Positions 31,953 to 42,856 of a stretch of DNA of 64,000 nucleotides are shown here, in pieces. Location: NCBI RefSeq assembly GCF_026151205.1, contig NC_087082.1, forward strand, positions 14,851,365 through 14,915,364. The letters are read 5' to 3'. A program made the translations under genes and the position numbers. Position 1 is the stretch's first letter; every line of letters starts with the position of its first letter. The notes beneath the pieces are model-generated. The model made no database searches. It worked only from the letters and a program-made list of their open reading frames with translations, and was not told where the DNA came from. Source of the stretch: Bolinopsis microptera. Lineage: Eukaryota > Ctenophora > Tentaculata > Lobata > Bolinopsidae.

Positions 31953-34528
31953 ATTTCTGTTGGGTATTGGCTCCAGTCGCACTTCTTTATGACAAACAGA
32001 CCTCTGCTCGGCACACTCCTTCTCTTCCTCCTCCTCTATAACGAGTCCTGCTAAGTGAACAGCGAGATTCGTGACGTCATCAGACGTAGTGACGTCATCA
32101 GACGTAGTGACGTCATCAGACGTAGTGACGTCATCAGACGTAGTGACGTCATCAGTAAGAGTGTTAGGATTAGGGATAACGAAATCATGGGTCGTGAAAT
32201 TATCAGCTGAGGTAGTTTCAGGATCAGTAGTCGTGGTGGAAGGCAGTGTAGTTGAGGGAGCGGTACGGTGTTCTGAAGAAGAGCTGGTTTCTTGAGACTC
32301 ACTTTGTGTGGAGTTAGAAGAGCTCGCTGATTGTGGTACAGTGCTTTTAACAGGACCTTTAATGGGTGTTACCGAGTTGAACTGGGTTGTTGTTAAGTCT
32401 GAATCTCTCGCTGAACTGATATTTCCTTCTAAGCTGGTGGATGAATCATCTCTTATATCTTCATCAGGGACTGTGGAGTGAGTTTTAGGTGGTCTGGTTG
32501 AGAGGAACCCTCCTCCCTGTTGTGGTGTTGTCAAGTTTACAGTTGATCTGTGAGTCGTTGTAGCAGCAAACTGAACTTATCGAAAGTTACAAAAGACAGG
32601 AGAGCTCTATTACTACAACGAAAGCTACACTGACTACACACGTTTTGAGAAATCAACTTAAAAATTGGGCACTCTTGAAAAAGATCGATGAAGATTATGA
32701 GCGGCTAAAAAATAAGACGTAAAATTGTCCATCAGTGCAAAAAGCGAACGGCTAAAAGTTAGGAAGTTTGATATTAGTGTATATTAATCCCTCGCCCCAC
32801 AAATGGACATTGAGGAATAATATCAACTGTAATAGCGAATAGACGAATTATATACAACGCATCATGTATATTAACGCAGGACTCTGAGATAGTCCGCGAG
32901 ATTCGGCTAGATTTTGTGAACTACATTTAAAACATGAGCTAGGTTGTATGTAGACGATCAAGTGAGGTCTTGTAAACAAAGGGAACCCTACATTTTGCGA
33001 ATGTGGCGCCCTGCTTGGCAAGATCCTTCACTATGTATATTTAAGAGCATTGAACATTATTCATAAATAATGAACATGCACAGTGTACAGTTCATTTTGT
33101 CATTGACCATTGTATTATGCCGACTCCACCACAGATAGTTAGATATGGTAGCAATAAGAGGCAGTATCCAAGACGCCCGACCGGACCAATGAGGTAAACA
33201 ACTTTATAGTGATCCTAGCTCTAATCTATCACGCGCGATCTATCACGCGTGACTTTGGCAATCGTTCATTTTCCCCTTTATCTCATTCGTGCGGTAATCA
33301 CACATAATAAATTATAAATAATTATAAAATGAATTAAATAGAAAAACATATTATAAATTTTCTTTAAGAGTTGATTTATTTATGTTTTATAATTATGTAA
33401 TAAAGATATTATATTCGTAAAATGTTTAACTTTTCATTTCGCCTTTTCCTTTTGTCTAGTAGTGTTTAGTTAGTTTTGTCTATAGTGTTTAGTTTAAATG
33501 CAATTAATTAACAGAACTTACATTTCTGTTGGGTGGGGGCTCTAGTCGCACTTCTTTCTGACAAACAGACCTCTGCTCGGCACACTCCTCTTCTTCCTCC
33601 TCCTCTATAACGAGTCCTGCTAAGTGAACAGCGAGATTCGTGACGTCATCAGACGTAGTGACGTCATCAGTAAGAGTGTTAGGATTAGGAATAACGTAAT
33701 CATGAGTTGTGAAATTATCAGCTGAGGTAGTTTCAGGATCAGTAGTGGTGGTAGAAGGCAGTGTAGTTGAGGGAGCAGTTCGGTGTTCTGAAGAAGAGCT
33801 GGTTTCTTGAGACTCACTTTGTGTGGAGTTAGAAGAGCTCGCTGATTGTGATACAGTGCTTTTAACAGGAACTTTAATGAGTGCTGCCGAGTTTAACTGG
33901 GTTGTTGTTAAGTCTGAATCTCTCGCTGAACTGACATTTCCTTCTAAGCTGGTGGATGAATCATCTCTTATATCTTCATCAGGGACTGTGGAGTGAGTTT
34001 TAGGTGGTCTGGTTGAGAGGAACTCCCTCCTCCCTCCTCCCTGTCGTGGTGTTGTCAAGTTTACAGTTGATCTGTGAGTCGTTGTAACAGCGTTCCTAGC
34101 ATCAGTCCCAGTATTACTCAGCTGTGAGCCAGCAACTGCTAAATGTTCCTCTGTGAATAGATCAGGTGGAGACTGGTCTGCGATATCGTCTGATCTAGAA
34201 TGTTCTGTATGAGCGAGAGATAACCCATCATCAGCCTCCTCTCTTTCACTAAACTGTGAAGTTAACAACACCTCGTTGTTGTTTGTTAATGAGGTATTTG
34301 TCTCTGGGGGATTGTCTGTAATGTTGACAGTAACTTCATCAGAACTTGCAACATGTGAGATGTTACCAGTAGAACTACCATTTGCTGAGGTGTTACCACC
34401 TACATCAACATCCCCTGTGTTTCTGTTCTCTGCTGCTCTAAGACATTGGTCACGTCGACTAGATGTTAATGCATGTGTCGTTACTTCTGCTGTCGTTCGA
34501 ACCGTACCTTTACCTTTACGTTGAGAAT
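31953..34528 (-). CDS. Tudor-domain gene, exons 7 and 8 (Ser/Thr-rich disordered region, duplicated exon)
   Basis: Exon 7 is complement(33522..34528), 1007 bp; exon 8 is complement(31953..32570), 618 bp, phase 0 to phase 0. Exon 8 is a partial copy of the 3' two thirds of exon 7: STRPPKTHSTVPDEDIRDDS, TTLPSTTTTDPETTSADNF, EEEEECAEQRSVC and the donor AGAAAT/GTAAGT are shared. Both encode low-complexity Ser/Thr/Asp/Glu-rich sequence without predicted folds, a typical flexible linker. Exon 8 has the DDVTTS hexapeptide repeated more often than exon 7 (DDVT five against two). Because exon 8 is phase-symmetric it could be included or skipped without changing frame. Exon 7 joins exon 6 through codon G|AT. 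Confidence 0.75.
32070..32155. repeat. 18-bp coding minisatellite with TGACGTCA sites
   Basis: Units of GTGACGTCATCAGACGTA within Tudor exon 8 give five TGACGTCA palindromes (CRE/ATF consensus) and encode the DDVTTS repeat on the minus strand. Exon 7 has two such sites near 33640-33670. Confidence 0.9.
32571..33521. other. Intron between duplicated exons 7 and 8
   Basis: Contains the dispersed repeat 32655-32815 (related to 27400-27575). 33108-33190 (ATTATGCCGACTCCACCACA, GACGCCCGACC) is duplicated at 31825-31905 downstream of exon 8, showing that the exon duplication carried intron sequence with it. No other gene seen. Confidence 0.6.
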
Positions 34529-34678
34529 CTGAAATGTAGAAAATGTCAACTGTGATATACATTTTGGCAATTCGCAGTCAGAATAACGTACAATATTATC
34601 TATATTACCAAGAAATAGATACGAGTTATCCGATCACAATAAAATAATAAACACCCGTAACATCACTAAACCCCAAAC

Positions 34679-37485
34679 CTCTTAGCCTTTCCCTCTCACT
34701 CTCCCTCTCTCTATTCAGCAAGAGAGACTGCATCTTCATAACATTGGGATCTTCTCTCTCATATTGTATTCTAACATCTAGCTCACACATACAGAACTTC
34801 TTTTTGTGCACATTCTTAATAAATACTTGAGCTCCACCCGTTCCTGAAACCTCCACATACCTGAACAGAACGGTTATTTTGAACCTAAATGGGTGAAAGT
34901 GGACGTACATAATCATATGCTGCTTTTCGATATACAATTATTTAACAGTCAATGAGTCAACAGTTTGGAAATATCAAGAAGTTCATTTTTGTTTTGCTAT
35001 CAACAGACAACATAATATCATGTGATTTTGGAAAAGGTATATTTTCAGTTATTTTTTAATAAACGTACGCTTTGTGGGTTTTCTCGTCGATATTAACTCG
35101 CTCAATTTTAACAGGGGGCTCACTTCTCAGACACTGGTTTTTCAAAAAGTTCTTCAGCGGTATCTGTAAATACATAGGATGTGATAAGTATTATTATATC
35201 TTACGTTTTAATAAAACGTTTCTTATAACAAATTAGCTACTTTTTCTAAGGGGGAACTTTATGGGAAAAAAAAGATGCAATTTACATCCGACTATCAAAC
35301 TATTGTAAGTAGACTTACTCTCTGAGCTTTTGCAGGTACATTGTACACCACAAGTTTGACAATCTGCTTACCAGGGTCATTTTCTCCTGCCACCAACTGA
35401 AAATATTTGAATTATAAAAGTTACCCAGGCTTTATTGTATTTAGGTTCTCAATACTTGTGAATATGCAAGTTGTTAAAGTTTTAAATTTAAAGACTTATA
35501 TAAACTTAAGAGTTTTATTCAATAAAATGAAATTTTAAACTACAAACAGAAAACATACTATATTATCTTAACATACTATATTATCAGTACTTCGTGAGTA
35601 GTACAGTACTTCACAACGATAATCCGCCTCCCAAATCGCAAATTAAAAACATTACACACAGTATGCACACTCACAAATATGGCAGTGAGTATCCCAGCTG
35701 CATATAATGTAGTGTACTAATAGCAGCAGATATGAGATAACGACACGATTGCTTACTGATAGGCGTGCAAGAAATTCCTGAGCTGAATAGGGCCGGTAGC
35801 TCAATTGGTAGAGCACCAGGCATGTAACTCGGAGGTTGGCGGATCATACCCGCCCCGGCACTATGCCGGCCCATGATTTTCCGAATCGCTTACCAGTGGA
35901 AATCTAGTCAATTTAAATATCTGCTTGCTTGGTATTCATGGTCGATAAAATCACAGCCCAACCACATTCTTGACCAGATCACATGTGCATACGACATCCT
36001 TGGGAGCCGTCAGTAGAGCTTGCTCTCTGACTCGTGGGTTGAAAACATCGTGTACAGTACTTCGTGAGTAGTACAGTACTTCACAACGATAATCCGCCTC
36101 CCCAATCGCAAATTATCAGTAATATAAACTTAACATACTATATTATCAGCAGGCATGGTCAGATCGGTCCTTTGTTTGTTTATCTTATTCCCTCTGTCAT
36201 TCCATGCCTCTGACATAGGGTTGAAGTTGTTGAGGGAAAACAACTCCTCCGTGGTCAGCTCACCAAAACCATTGGAGGAACTCTTCTCCAGTGGACCTAA
36301 TTCGTCTTCCTTTTCTAAAGCTTCGTTTAGATCCTCGCTTGTTATTGAGTCGAACAGTTGATCAGTACTAGATTCGTTTTCATTAACGTTCGTGTCAGCT
36401 GTTGATATATCATGACTAGTACTACTTTCTGAAAATAAATTGAACGCATTATTCGTATGCAAATGATATAGAAGAAACCAAATTATTGCTATCAAAATAA
36501 ATAATTAGTTCCACTTATTCATATTACTATTGGTAATTGGTGGTTTGATTATTAACTGAAGAAAACTCAAAGATATGCCTACAAATTTTAAGTAATACAA
36601 ACCTCTAATAGAGCTTATATGTAAACCATTTTCTTCAAGAAAATGTGATTCTCTATCACTGTTTACTGAAGTATCCAAAGGCTCTCCACCTTCAGCATCA
36701 TGATAACGGTCAACATCAAGATCAGAATATAACTCCTCGCTATTTTCATCTTCAACAAGCTCAACCGGATTGGTTTCATCATCAAGGGACTCCCTTTCAG
36801 TGACCTCATTTTCAAAAACCTCTCTGGAAACAACGGCTTCACCATCTGTTCCATTTTCATTTGATTCGAGTTGAAAAGAGTTAGACGGGTCTATGTGTGG
36901 GAGTAATTGTCTAACAAAGGGATCAAAGTTTTCCTCCCTATACAAAATGTCCATCATCATGTGACCACCATCCTGATCGTCAGATTGCATAGTAATTATT
37001 GCAGGAGTAGGATTCCTGAAAAAGTATGATCTGAATTGTATATTTTTTCATAAAATAACACACGAAAATAAAATAAAAAATGAAGTGAAATAAAATGACA
37101 CATGAAAGAAGAAGCGGTTTGTACAATTACTTTTGGGCTACTATACCCTTCTATTTCACAGATGTAAACATTTCTGATTAAAAAATAGTTAAATGATTGG
37201 ATGCAACAGTGGACTTACTCATTTAATCGAAGATCCAAGACCCACAATTTGTGCACAGACACAAATGAGTAGCTGACGTACATATCATCGCAACAGGTAA
37301 GATATGGAGGACTCTCGAAAATATTTTCCAGGATCTTGAGGACATCTTGGCAAACAGAAAACCATGGATCATCATCACTATTTCTTCGATACACAAGAAG
37401 CTCTAGCTTTGCATCCTCTACAGTTTCAAACTTTATGCGGTTGCCAGGAAATTTCTTGACATCTTCTTTCTGGAACATACTTGAA
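34679..37485 (-). CDS. Tudor-domain gene, exons 1-6 (N-terminal part with RRM-like domain)
   Basis: Six minus-strand exons fit in phase: complement(37219..37485), (36603..37015), (36139..36428), (35319..35396), (35069..35163), (34679..34860). Exons 2-3 encode an acidic disordered stretch. Exons 4-6 encode an RRM-like fold: KLVVYNVP (RNP2-like strand), a helix PLKNFLKNQC, VKIERVNID, KAYVEVSGTG (RNP1-like strand), GAQVFIKNVH helix and CELDVRIQ strand. RNP1 lacks the usual aromatic pair, so RNA binding may be weak. RRM plus Tudor is known in the TDRD10-type arrangement. Exon 1 starts in mid-codon, so 5' exons lie further right or were missed. Exon 5 ends at GTACGT and exon 6 at GTTTGG, both weaker donors chosen because they alone keep the frame. 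Confidence 0.75.
35585..36115. repeat. Direct repeats flanking a tRNA-like SINE
   Basis: CAGTACTTCGTGAGTAGTAC + AGTACTTCACAACGATAATC + CGCCTCCC occurs at about 35586-35646 and 36056-36115 in the intron between Tudor exons 3 and 4. The tRNA-like sequence at 35790 lies between them. Confidence 0.8.
35790..35862 (+). mobile_element. tRNA-like SINE head or tRNA pseudogene
   Basis: Begins GGGCCGGTAGCTCAATTGGT, with A box, CATGTAA where an anticodon loop would lie, and a 3' end CCGGCAC that pairs with the start. The B-box position reads CGGATCATACCCG in place of GGTTCGAATCC, the same kind of change as at 18681, so this is more likely one SINE family than a working tRNA. Confidence 0.55.
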
Positions 37486-37734
37486 CTGGGAGTAAGTAAA
37501 TCAATGAAAAAAGGGGTCATGCAACATGAACAAGCTTTTGGCTCTTATGTATGCTCGTTGGTCAAAAAGTTTGTCAAAACTTATGAACTTAAATTAATAA
37601 ACATAGGAAAAAGAATCTTCCATTAATCATACAGCTTGCATATGCTGCCAAAATAGTAGTCCTGTAGAGTGTAGGTAAGTTTGAAATACTTTAAAAAATT
37701 TGATATATATATGAAAGGTATTGAATAAGTAAAA

Positions 37735-37962
37735 TACAATTTTTTAAGTAAAATACAATTTTTATTTTCCACAGAAGAATCAATATATAATATATTGAAT
37801 TAGAAATATCCGATAATTTCATTAATAATCATTAATAGTTGCTTTGTAAAATCAAAAACGAAAAGCCGTACGCTGAACGCGCGGCATCTAACTTGTAGCC
37901 GCTAACATCAAAGCTACCGCGCGCCAAGTGCTGAGGTGCATTCTCATTGACAATTTAAAGGG
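37735..37962 (+). repeat. Dispersed repeat, copy 1 (second copy at 44112)
   Basis: AAGTAAAATACAATTTTTAT ... TCCACAGAAGAATCAATA ... AAATCAAAAACGAAAAGCC ... CTGAACGCGCGGCATCTAAC ... GCTAACATCAAAGC ... GTGCATTCTCATTGACAATT is repeated in the same orientation at about 44112-44365. The CpG-rich second half suggests an unmethylated or young element. Class unknown. Confidence 0.8.
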
Positions 37963-38451
37963 GGGGCCAATGGGTATTTTTTTGTGAAACTTGATTTCGA
38001 GATAGCAGTTGACCAACAAACTAGGACCAGTGACCGAACTTTTGAGGGGGTCCCGGACCCGAACCGCCAAACGGTGCCCGCAGGGCAGCCACACCCATAT
38101 TTGGTCCAAATAAGGCCCAATTTAGCCAAATACCCTGAACATGCTCAAAACCCAGGTTTAAGGTGCTCTACTTGTAGCTAGTGGTCTCCTGAACTCGTAT
38201 ATGAAATTACATCAAAAATGACTGAGTTATGAGCCAAAAACCTTATGCCCATATTTGGGCATACGCATCAAATTTGGTAGATTTTGTCCCATAAATTGGT
38301 CAAATATCAATATTTTTTTCCATCAACTTCTTTTTTCTTAGAAAAGCCTAAGATGGTTAGAAGTGGTAGGATTTGAGGATGAGTAGGGTAGGTAGGTAGG
38401 TTTTGTTTGTGTGTAATTTAGAGACTAATTGAGAGACAATTTTAGAGTTTT

Positions 38452-39063
38452 TTGAGTCAAACTATAACTATGAGTCTTCGTGAGATACCAGTTTTAGACG
38501 ACAGCGCTGATTACAGCACATGGAAGAAGAAAGTGCTAATATGGCAGCTTGGCACCGCAGCATCAACGAAACAGCAAGCTAGTAAGCTGATTATGAACAT
38601 GAAAGGTAGACCACAGGAGGTCTCTATAAACATGACATTAGAGGTGCTAGGGGCAGAAGATGGAGTTGATAAACTCATTGCCGAACTGGACAAACGTCAA
38701 ACTGTATAAGAAAGACAGTACCCAGTCTTTATTTGGTACTGGACAAACTGTATAAGAAAGACAGTACCCAGTCTTTATTTATGTACCCAGTCTTTATTTA
38801 TAAATAATTTTGAGGGATACAGGAGAGGAGATGGAGAAGATATAGACAACTACATCTTGGAATTCCAGAGGAGGTATAAAATCCTCAAACAGCTGAGAAA
38901 GAACGAAGATCTTTACGATGACATGGTATTAGCGTATAGAATTTTAAATCAGGCAAACCTCAATGATGAACAGGCTAGATTGGTTCGAGCAACTTGCACT
39001 GCTACATTATCATATGACCTTATGCAAGAACAACTAAAAAGGACCCAAATTTCACTGTTTTGA
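38452..39063 (+). pseudogene. Retrotransposon gag-like relic
   Basis: The first frame (to 38709) reads LDDSADYSTWKKKVLIWQLG and RPQEVSINMTLEVLGAEDGVDKLIAELDK. After a short tandem duplication (38727-38806) a second frame (38857-39063) reads EFQRRYKILKQLRKNEDLYDDMVLAYRILNQANLNDEQARLVRATC. Together these resemble the N-terminal and capsid-like parts of gag proteins of LTR elements found in many invertebrates (WKKKV..W, F..LY..L....L.D...AYRLL..A.L.D.Q..LVRAT). The two parts are separated by stops; no zinc knuckle or pol follows. Confidence 0.65.
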
Positions 39064-39079
39064 CTGAATTTTTCTTGAA

Positions 39080-39230
39080 TGACCATCTTACAAGGTCACT
39101 GAAGATGGCACAAGACACGATTGAGGTACTCAAAGTTCTATTCCCAAAGAAAGCTTTGATAAACGGAAAATCATCAGAATATAAAAAGAGATTTTGGAAG
39201 ATTTTTGAAGAGGAGTTTTTCTGCCGTCTC
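39080..39230 (+). repeat. Dispersed repeat, second copy near 41780-41905
   Basis: AGGTCACTGAAGATGGCACA ... ACACGATTGAGGTACTCAAA ... TTTTTGAAGAGGAG recurs at 41785-41905 with indels. It follows the gag relic directly and may be part of the same element. Confidence 0.7.
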
Positions 39231-40269
39231 CTCGACCGAAATTTGGCTGTTATTACTTAACGGGTGATACTCGTAAAATATCTGTTCTATACAACTTATC
39301 TTACTGCTAACTCAGCGACTAAACACACAACGACTTTGACAATTGACAGATGATTAAACAACTGTGAGTTATGACGGACTTAACTGTATGGGTCAACTAC
39401 TGAAACTGTATTGTTTACTATTTTATTCATTATACTGGACATGAGATGACGAAGTATCTTAAGCAGCACTTTATACCCCCACTTAGAACTTGATTAGTCA
39501 CGAACAATAGAATCATCAAAAACCAATACAATAAAACATCTTGATCAATTAATGCCTAGCAGCACCAGACAGCAGCAGTGTACCTTTTTCGACTCCGTGG
39601 AGTCCCTGATGGACTTTTGTTTATTTTTGTTAATAATCGGACCAACCTTTCTTTCTCGAAACATGTATCCTATTGTATTTCATTATAGTATTAGGATGTG
39701 AAGATATACTAGATATAACAACGAAATAGAGGTATACCAAATTGGCCCTTGATATTAACTATAACCGTGTTGATGGTTTTAAATTTTGTATGTTGTAAAT
39801 ATTTTAGTTTGTGAAGCGTTTACTCCTCCCCCTCAGCAAGACAGTTAAATTGTAGATTAATGATAATAATTGTCAAATGACGTTATATATTATATAACAG
39901 TTATAAATGTTCACTAGTTGTAGAGCGATTTCAAGAGTAGTGGTCCACAGGGGTCCGAAAAAGCCGTAGAGGCACTTGGGTCCTTATCCTTGTCACTAAT
40001 CTCAATTGGATTCGGTTTACACAAAACTTGCCGCGCCGCATAAGAACGGATGCGTGCAGGGGCTGGAGTACGCTTGTATGTAGATTAATGAAATGGTGCA
40101 TTGTAAATATTTAGAATTGACGATATATTATGATCTAATAGTAAATTTTACAAAGCTGGCTTTAGATTTAGGTAAGATTATAATTTATTTTTAAAAAACC
40201 CACGGATAATTTTAAATTTATTTCTATTTGTCGTATAATCATAAACAATTTAATCTTGTTTTCAAGAAT

Positions 40270-41299
40270 GAAATGAAATAATGTGCTTATATCCCGCCCA
40301 TATGGTTAGCTGCCGGCACAAGTGCCAGCTACTAACCATGTCAGAGCGGCTCTAAAGGGTGAGTGAAAAAGACAAGCGTGAAAATGAATATGACAATGTC
40401 GTAAATAATTTAAATTAGTCTAGGATCTTGTCCTCACAACAAATAATACCACTTCTGATATAATATCGTCTATTCAAATCGTCCTTTGCCTTCTGTTTCA
40501 TTTCCAATACCAGCAGATGGTGTTTGGTTTGCTCCTCAGGTGACCGATCCGGAGAAATGAAAACTGTTTTGTGGTGCTGACTCAGTTTCAGTTTTTTCGA
40601 TTTCAATAATATATCGTGGACATTGTTGGTATTTGAGACCGATATTTTAACAGGTCTGGTCTTGTCGGCTAATCTCCTTCCAATCCTGACAGCTTAAAAG
40701 CGTGGTTTTACTTCGATTTGTTCAAACAGTTCGTCTACTTTATCGGATAGTTTCTCATCATCTGTCTCCATTAAACCAAACACGACCAAATTCCTACTGC
40801 GGTCCTCTTTCGATACAGCACTCTGAACTACCTTTTTCAAGCTCTGTTCTGTCAGTGCAGTTTCCGGCGGGACCTTCGAAACAGCTTTACTGTATGACCT
40901 GATCTCAGCTTGTACACTTTCCTGAACGGCATGGGCAGATTTAACGGTGGTCTGAACAGATTCCAACTGCTTTGATTTGCCCTCAAGAAGTTCACTCTGC
41001 AGTTTAATCACCGAATTTTGAGATCGAATAAGAGAGTTCTTCAACTCCTCCACATCTTCTTTCATTTTGACAGCTTCTCCTACAAATTGTTTCATATGCC
41101 TGTACACACTGTACAATAAATTTGACATAACTTTCTTAGTCGGTTTCCCTGGTTTTTCAAATTGTTCTGCTGAGAACTCTGATTCATCACAGTTTGAGGC
41201 TTCTTCAAGTTCTGTAATCCAAGCCTGGAAATCCTGATGCGTTTCAGTCAAATACACAGAGCGAGCTGACACACGCTCTAATAATTCCATATCGTCCAT
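40270..41299 (-). pseudogene. LINE ORF1 remnant with 3' tail
   Basis: ORF1-type protein, Met at 41299, coiled coil around residues 70-130, then RNLVVFGLMETDDEKLSDKV. A single in-frame TAA at 40694-40696 interrupts it, and the same frame continues VRIGRRLADKTRPVKISVSN ... KTVFISPDRSPEEQ to 40415. This central block (VFGL..E, RIG, RPVKV, ISPDR) is standard for ORF1 of Jockey/CR1/L2-group LINEs. There is no ORF2; sequence goes straight to a 3' tail (AGAGCCGCTCTGACATGG ... GCGGGATATAAGCAC) that resembles the tail of the LINE at 48126-53150. Confidence 0.75.
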
Positions 41300-42135
41300 G
41301 ATGTACTTAACTTGTATTACAAGGCTACACGGTGAGCGCAGTGTAATTAAACGATTTTACTGATAAGAGAGCAACTGTTATCAACACACAAGCTAAAAGA
41401 TTATACTGAATGCGCGGCTTTGGCGGCCAGTTATTGACTTATACATTAAATTGAATTTTAAATAGAAATGTGAATATATTAAAGTTTAAAACTTTCAAAA
41501 CGGAGGCTTATAAATATTATTATATTATGATTGTAAAATAAAGGATAAAATTTTAAATTTGTTTCACTAAAATTTGTTTCACTATATATATATATATCGA
41601 CGAGTCCAACTCGGCGCGCGTCCTGGTAGGTTGTAAACCTACAAGTTATTACTAAAATTTTTACCAGTGACCACTCACCAATCAGTAAGGTCGGTGAGAG
41701 TGACGTCGTCACGGTACTGGAGGCAGTATATTGATGCAATGAACATTTTGAATATGTCCTGCAGTTAGGACAAATTCTAATTTTAGGTCACTGAGGACGG
41801 CACAAAACACGATTGAGGTTGGAGGTACTAAAAGTTCTATTCTTTCTATAACATACATAGAAAGCTTTTATAAAAAGAGAATTTTTGAAGAGGATATTTT
41901 AATATGGTCGTTAAAACTTGGTCTTCACCTCCAAAATCGACTTTTAAAATGTCATTCTTTTGATTTTTCCCATCAAAATAAACCTATCAAAATACTCCTC
42001 CATTTTGTTGTGTTTTTATTCTTCCACATTTAATTTGAACTGAACTTTAAACTTTCGACTCTCTGCTCTCTGCTCTCGGTTCTCAGCTATCGGTTCTCGA
42101 CTTTAGTTTCTCGGTTTTTGACTTCCGACCTTTAA

Positions 42136-42368
42136 CCCATTAGGGACGATAGGGTCGTTTTTATGACCCACCTTTTCTAGACGAAAAACCAAATTACTAA
42201 ACGCTATAACGAATCTATAGCATATATACTCAAAATTTATTGGGCTTCATTATATGTAGCCCAATAAATTTAGAGCATATATGCTATAGATTCGTTATAG
42301 CGTTTAGTAATTTGGTTTTTCGTCTAGAAAAGGTGGGTTATAAAAACGACCCTATCGTCCCTAATGGG
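42136..42368. mobile_element. TTAA-flanked foldback MITE (piggyBac-like)
   Basis: A 233-bp near-perfect palindrome with arms of about 108 bp. It begins CCCATTAGGGACGATAGGGT and ends in the inverse ...CGTCCCTAATGGG, flanked on both sides by TTAA. TTAA targets and CCC termini are typical of the piggyBac superfamily. Even the loop is largely self-complementary (AAATTTATTGGGC...). No coding capacity. Confidence 0.85.
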
Positions 42369-42624
42369 TTAAACCTTCAATCTTCAATTTTTACTCTCTA
42401 AACTCTATTCAAACAAATTTCCATTCATCTACCTGTTTACTGTTCCTCCAGTTTATCAATCTGGATATAGCCATGCAGCAAACCTTTTTGCATATTGGCT
42501 GGGTTTCATGTTACTAAAGCATAAACAATAAAGGTGATCACGTCTTTGGACTCTTTGCAGTGAGCTCATGTTTGATTGACGATGTCAAACCTTTTAGATC
42601 GTTGCTCTGCAACCATCTCGTCGA

Positions 42625-42856
42625 TGTGAAGCAAGAATGCTAGTTTGCGCGGCGCGTCGAAGCGGCGAAGTCCTCCAATTTCATGATGCTCGCACGCTTG
42701 ACACATTCCAAGGGACAGATTTTAGCCAATCAAAGGACTAAAATCTACAAAATGAAAGTCGCAAACTTTTAATATATATTTGGCCCAAAATACAATTTTT
42801 GGGCTAACTCTTGGAGGACTTCGACGCGCCGCGCGAATAATTCTTGCTTCACAGCA
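42625..42856. mobile_element. Inverted-repeat element with GC-rich arms
   Basis: Left arm GTGAAGCAAGAATGCTAGTT, GCGCGGCGCGTCGAAG, GCGAAGTCCTCCAA is inverted at 42811-42855 (TTGGAGGACTTCGACGCGCC, GCGCGAATAATTCTTGCTTC). About 130 bp of AT-rich sequence separate the arms. Confidence 0.7.

Noticed and set aside
32051..32302. Leu-rich 83-residue ORF and the plus-strand Val/Ser ORF over exon 8
   Set aside because: Other-frame readings of the low-complexity Tudor exon.
35790..35862. Functional tRNA-Thr gene (anticodon TGT)
   Set aside because: B box is altered to GGATCATACC, as at 18681; probably a SINE or pseudogene.
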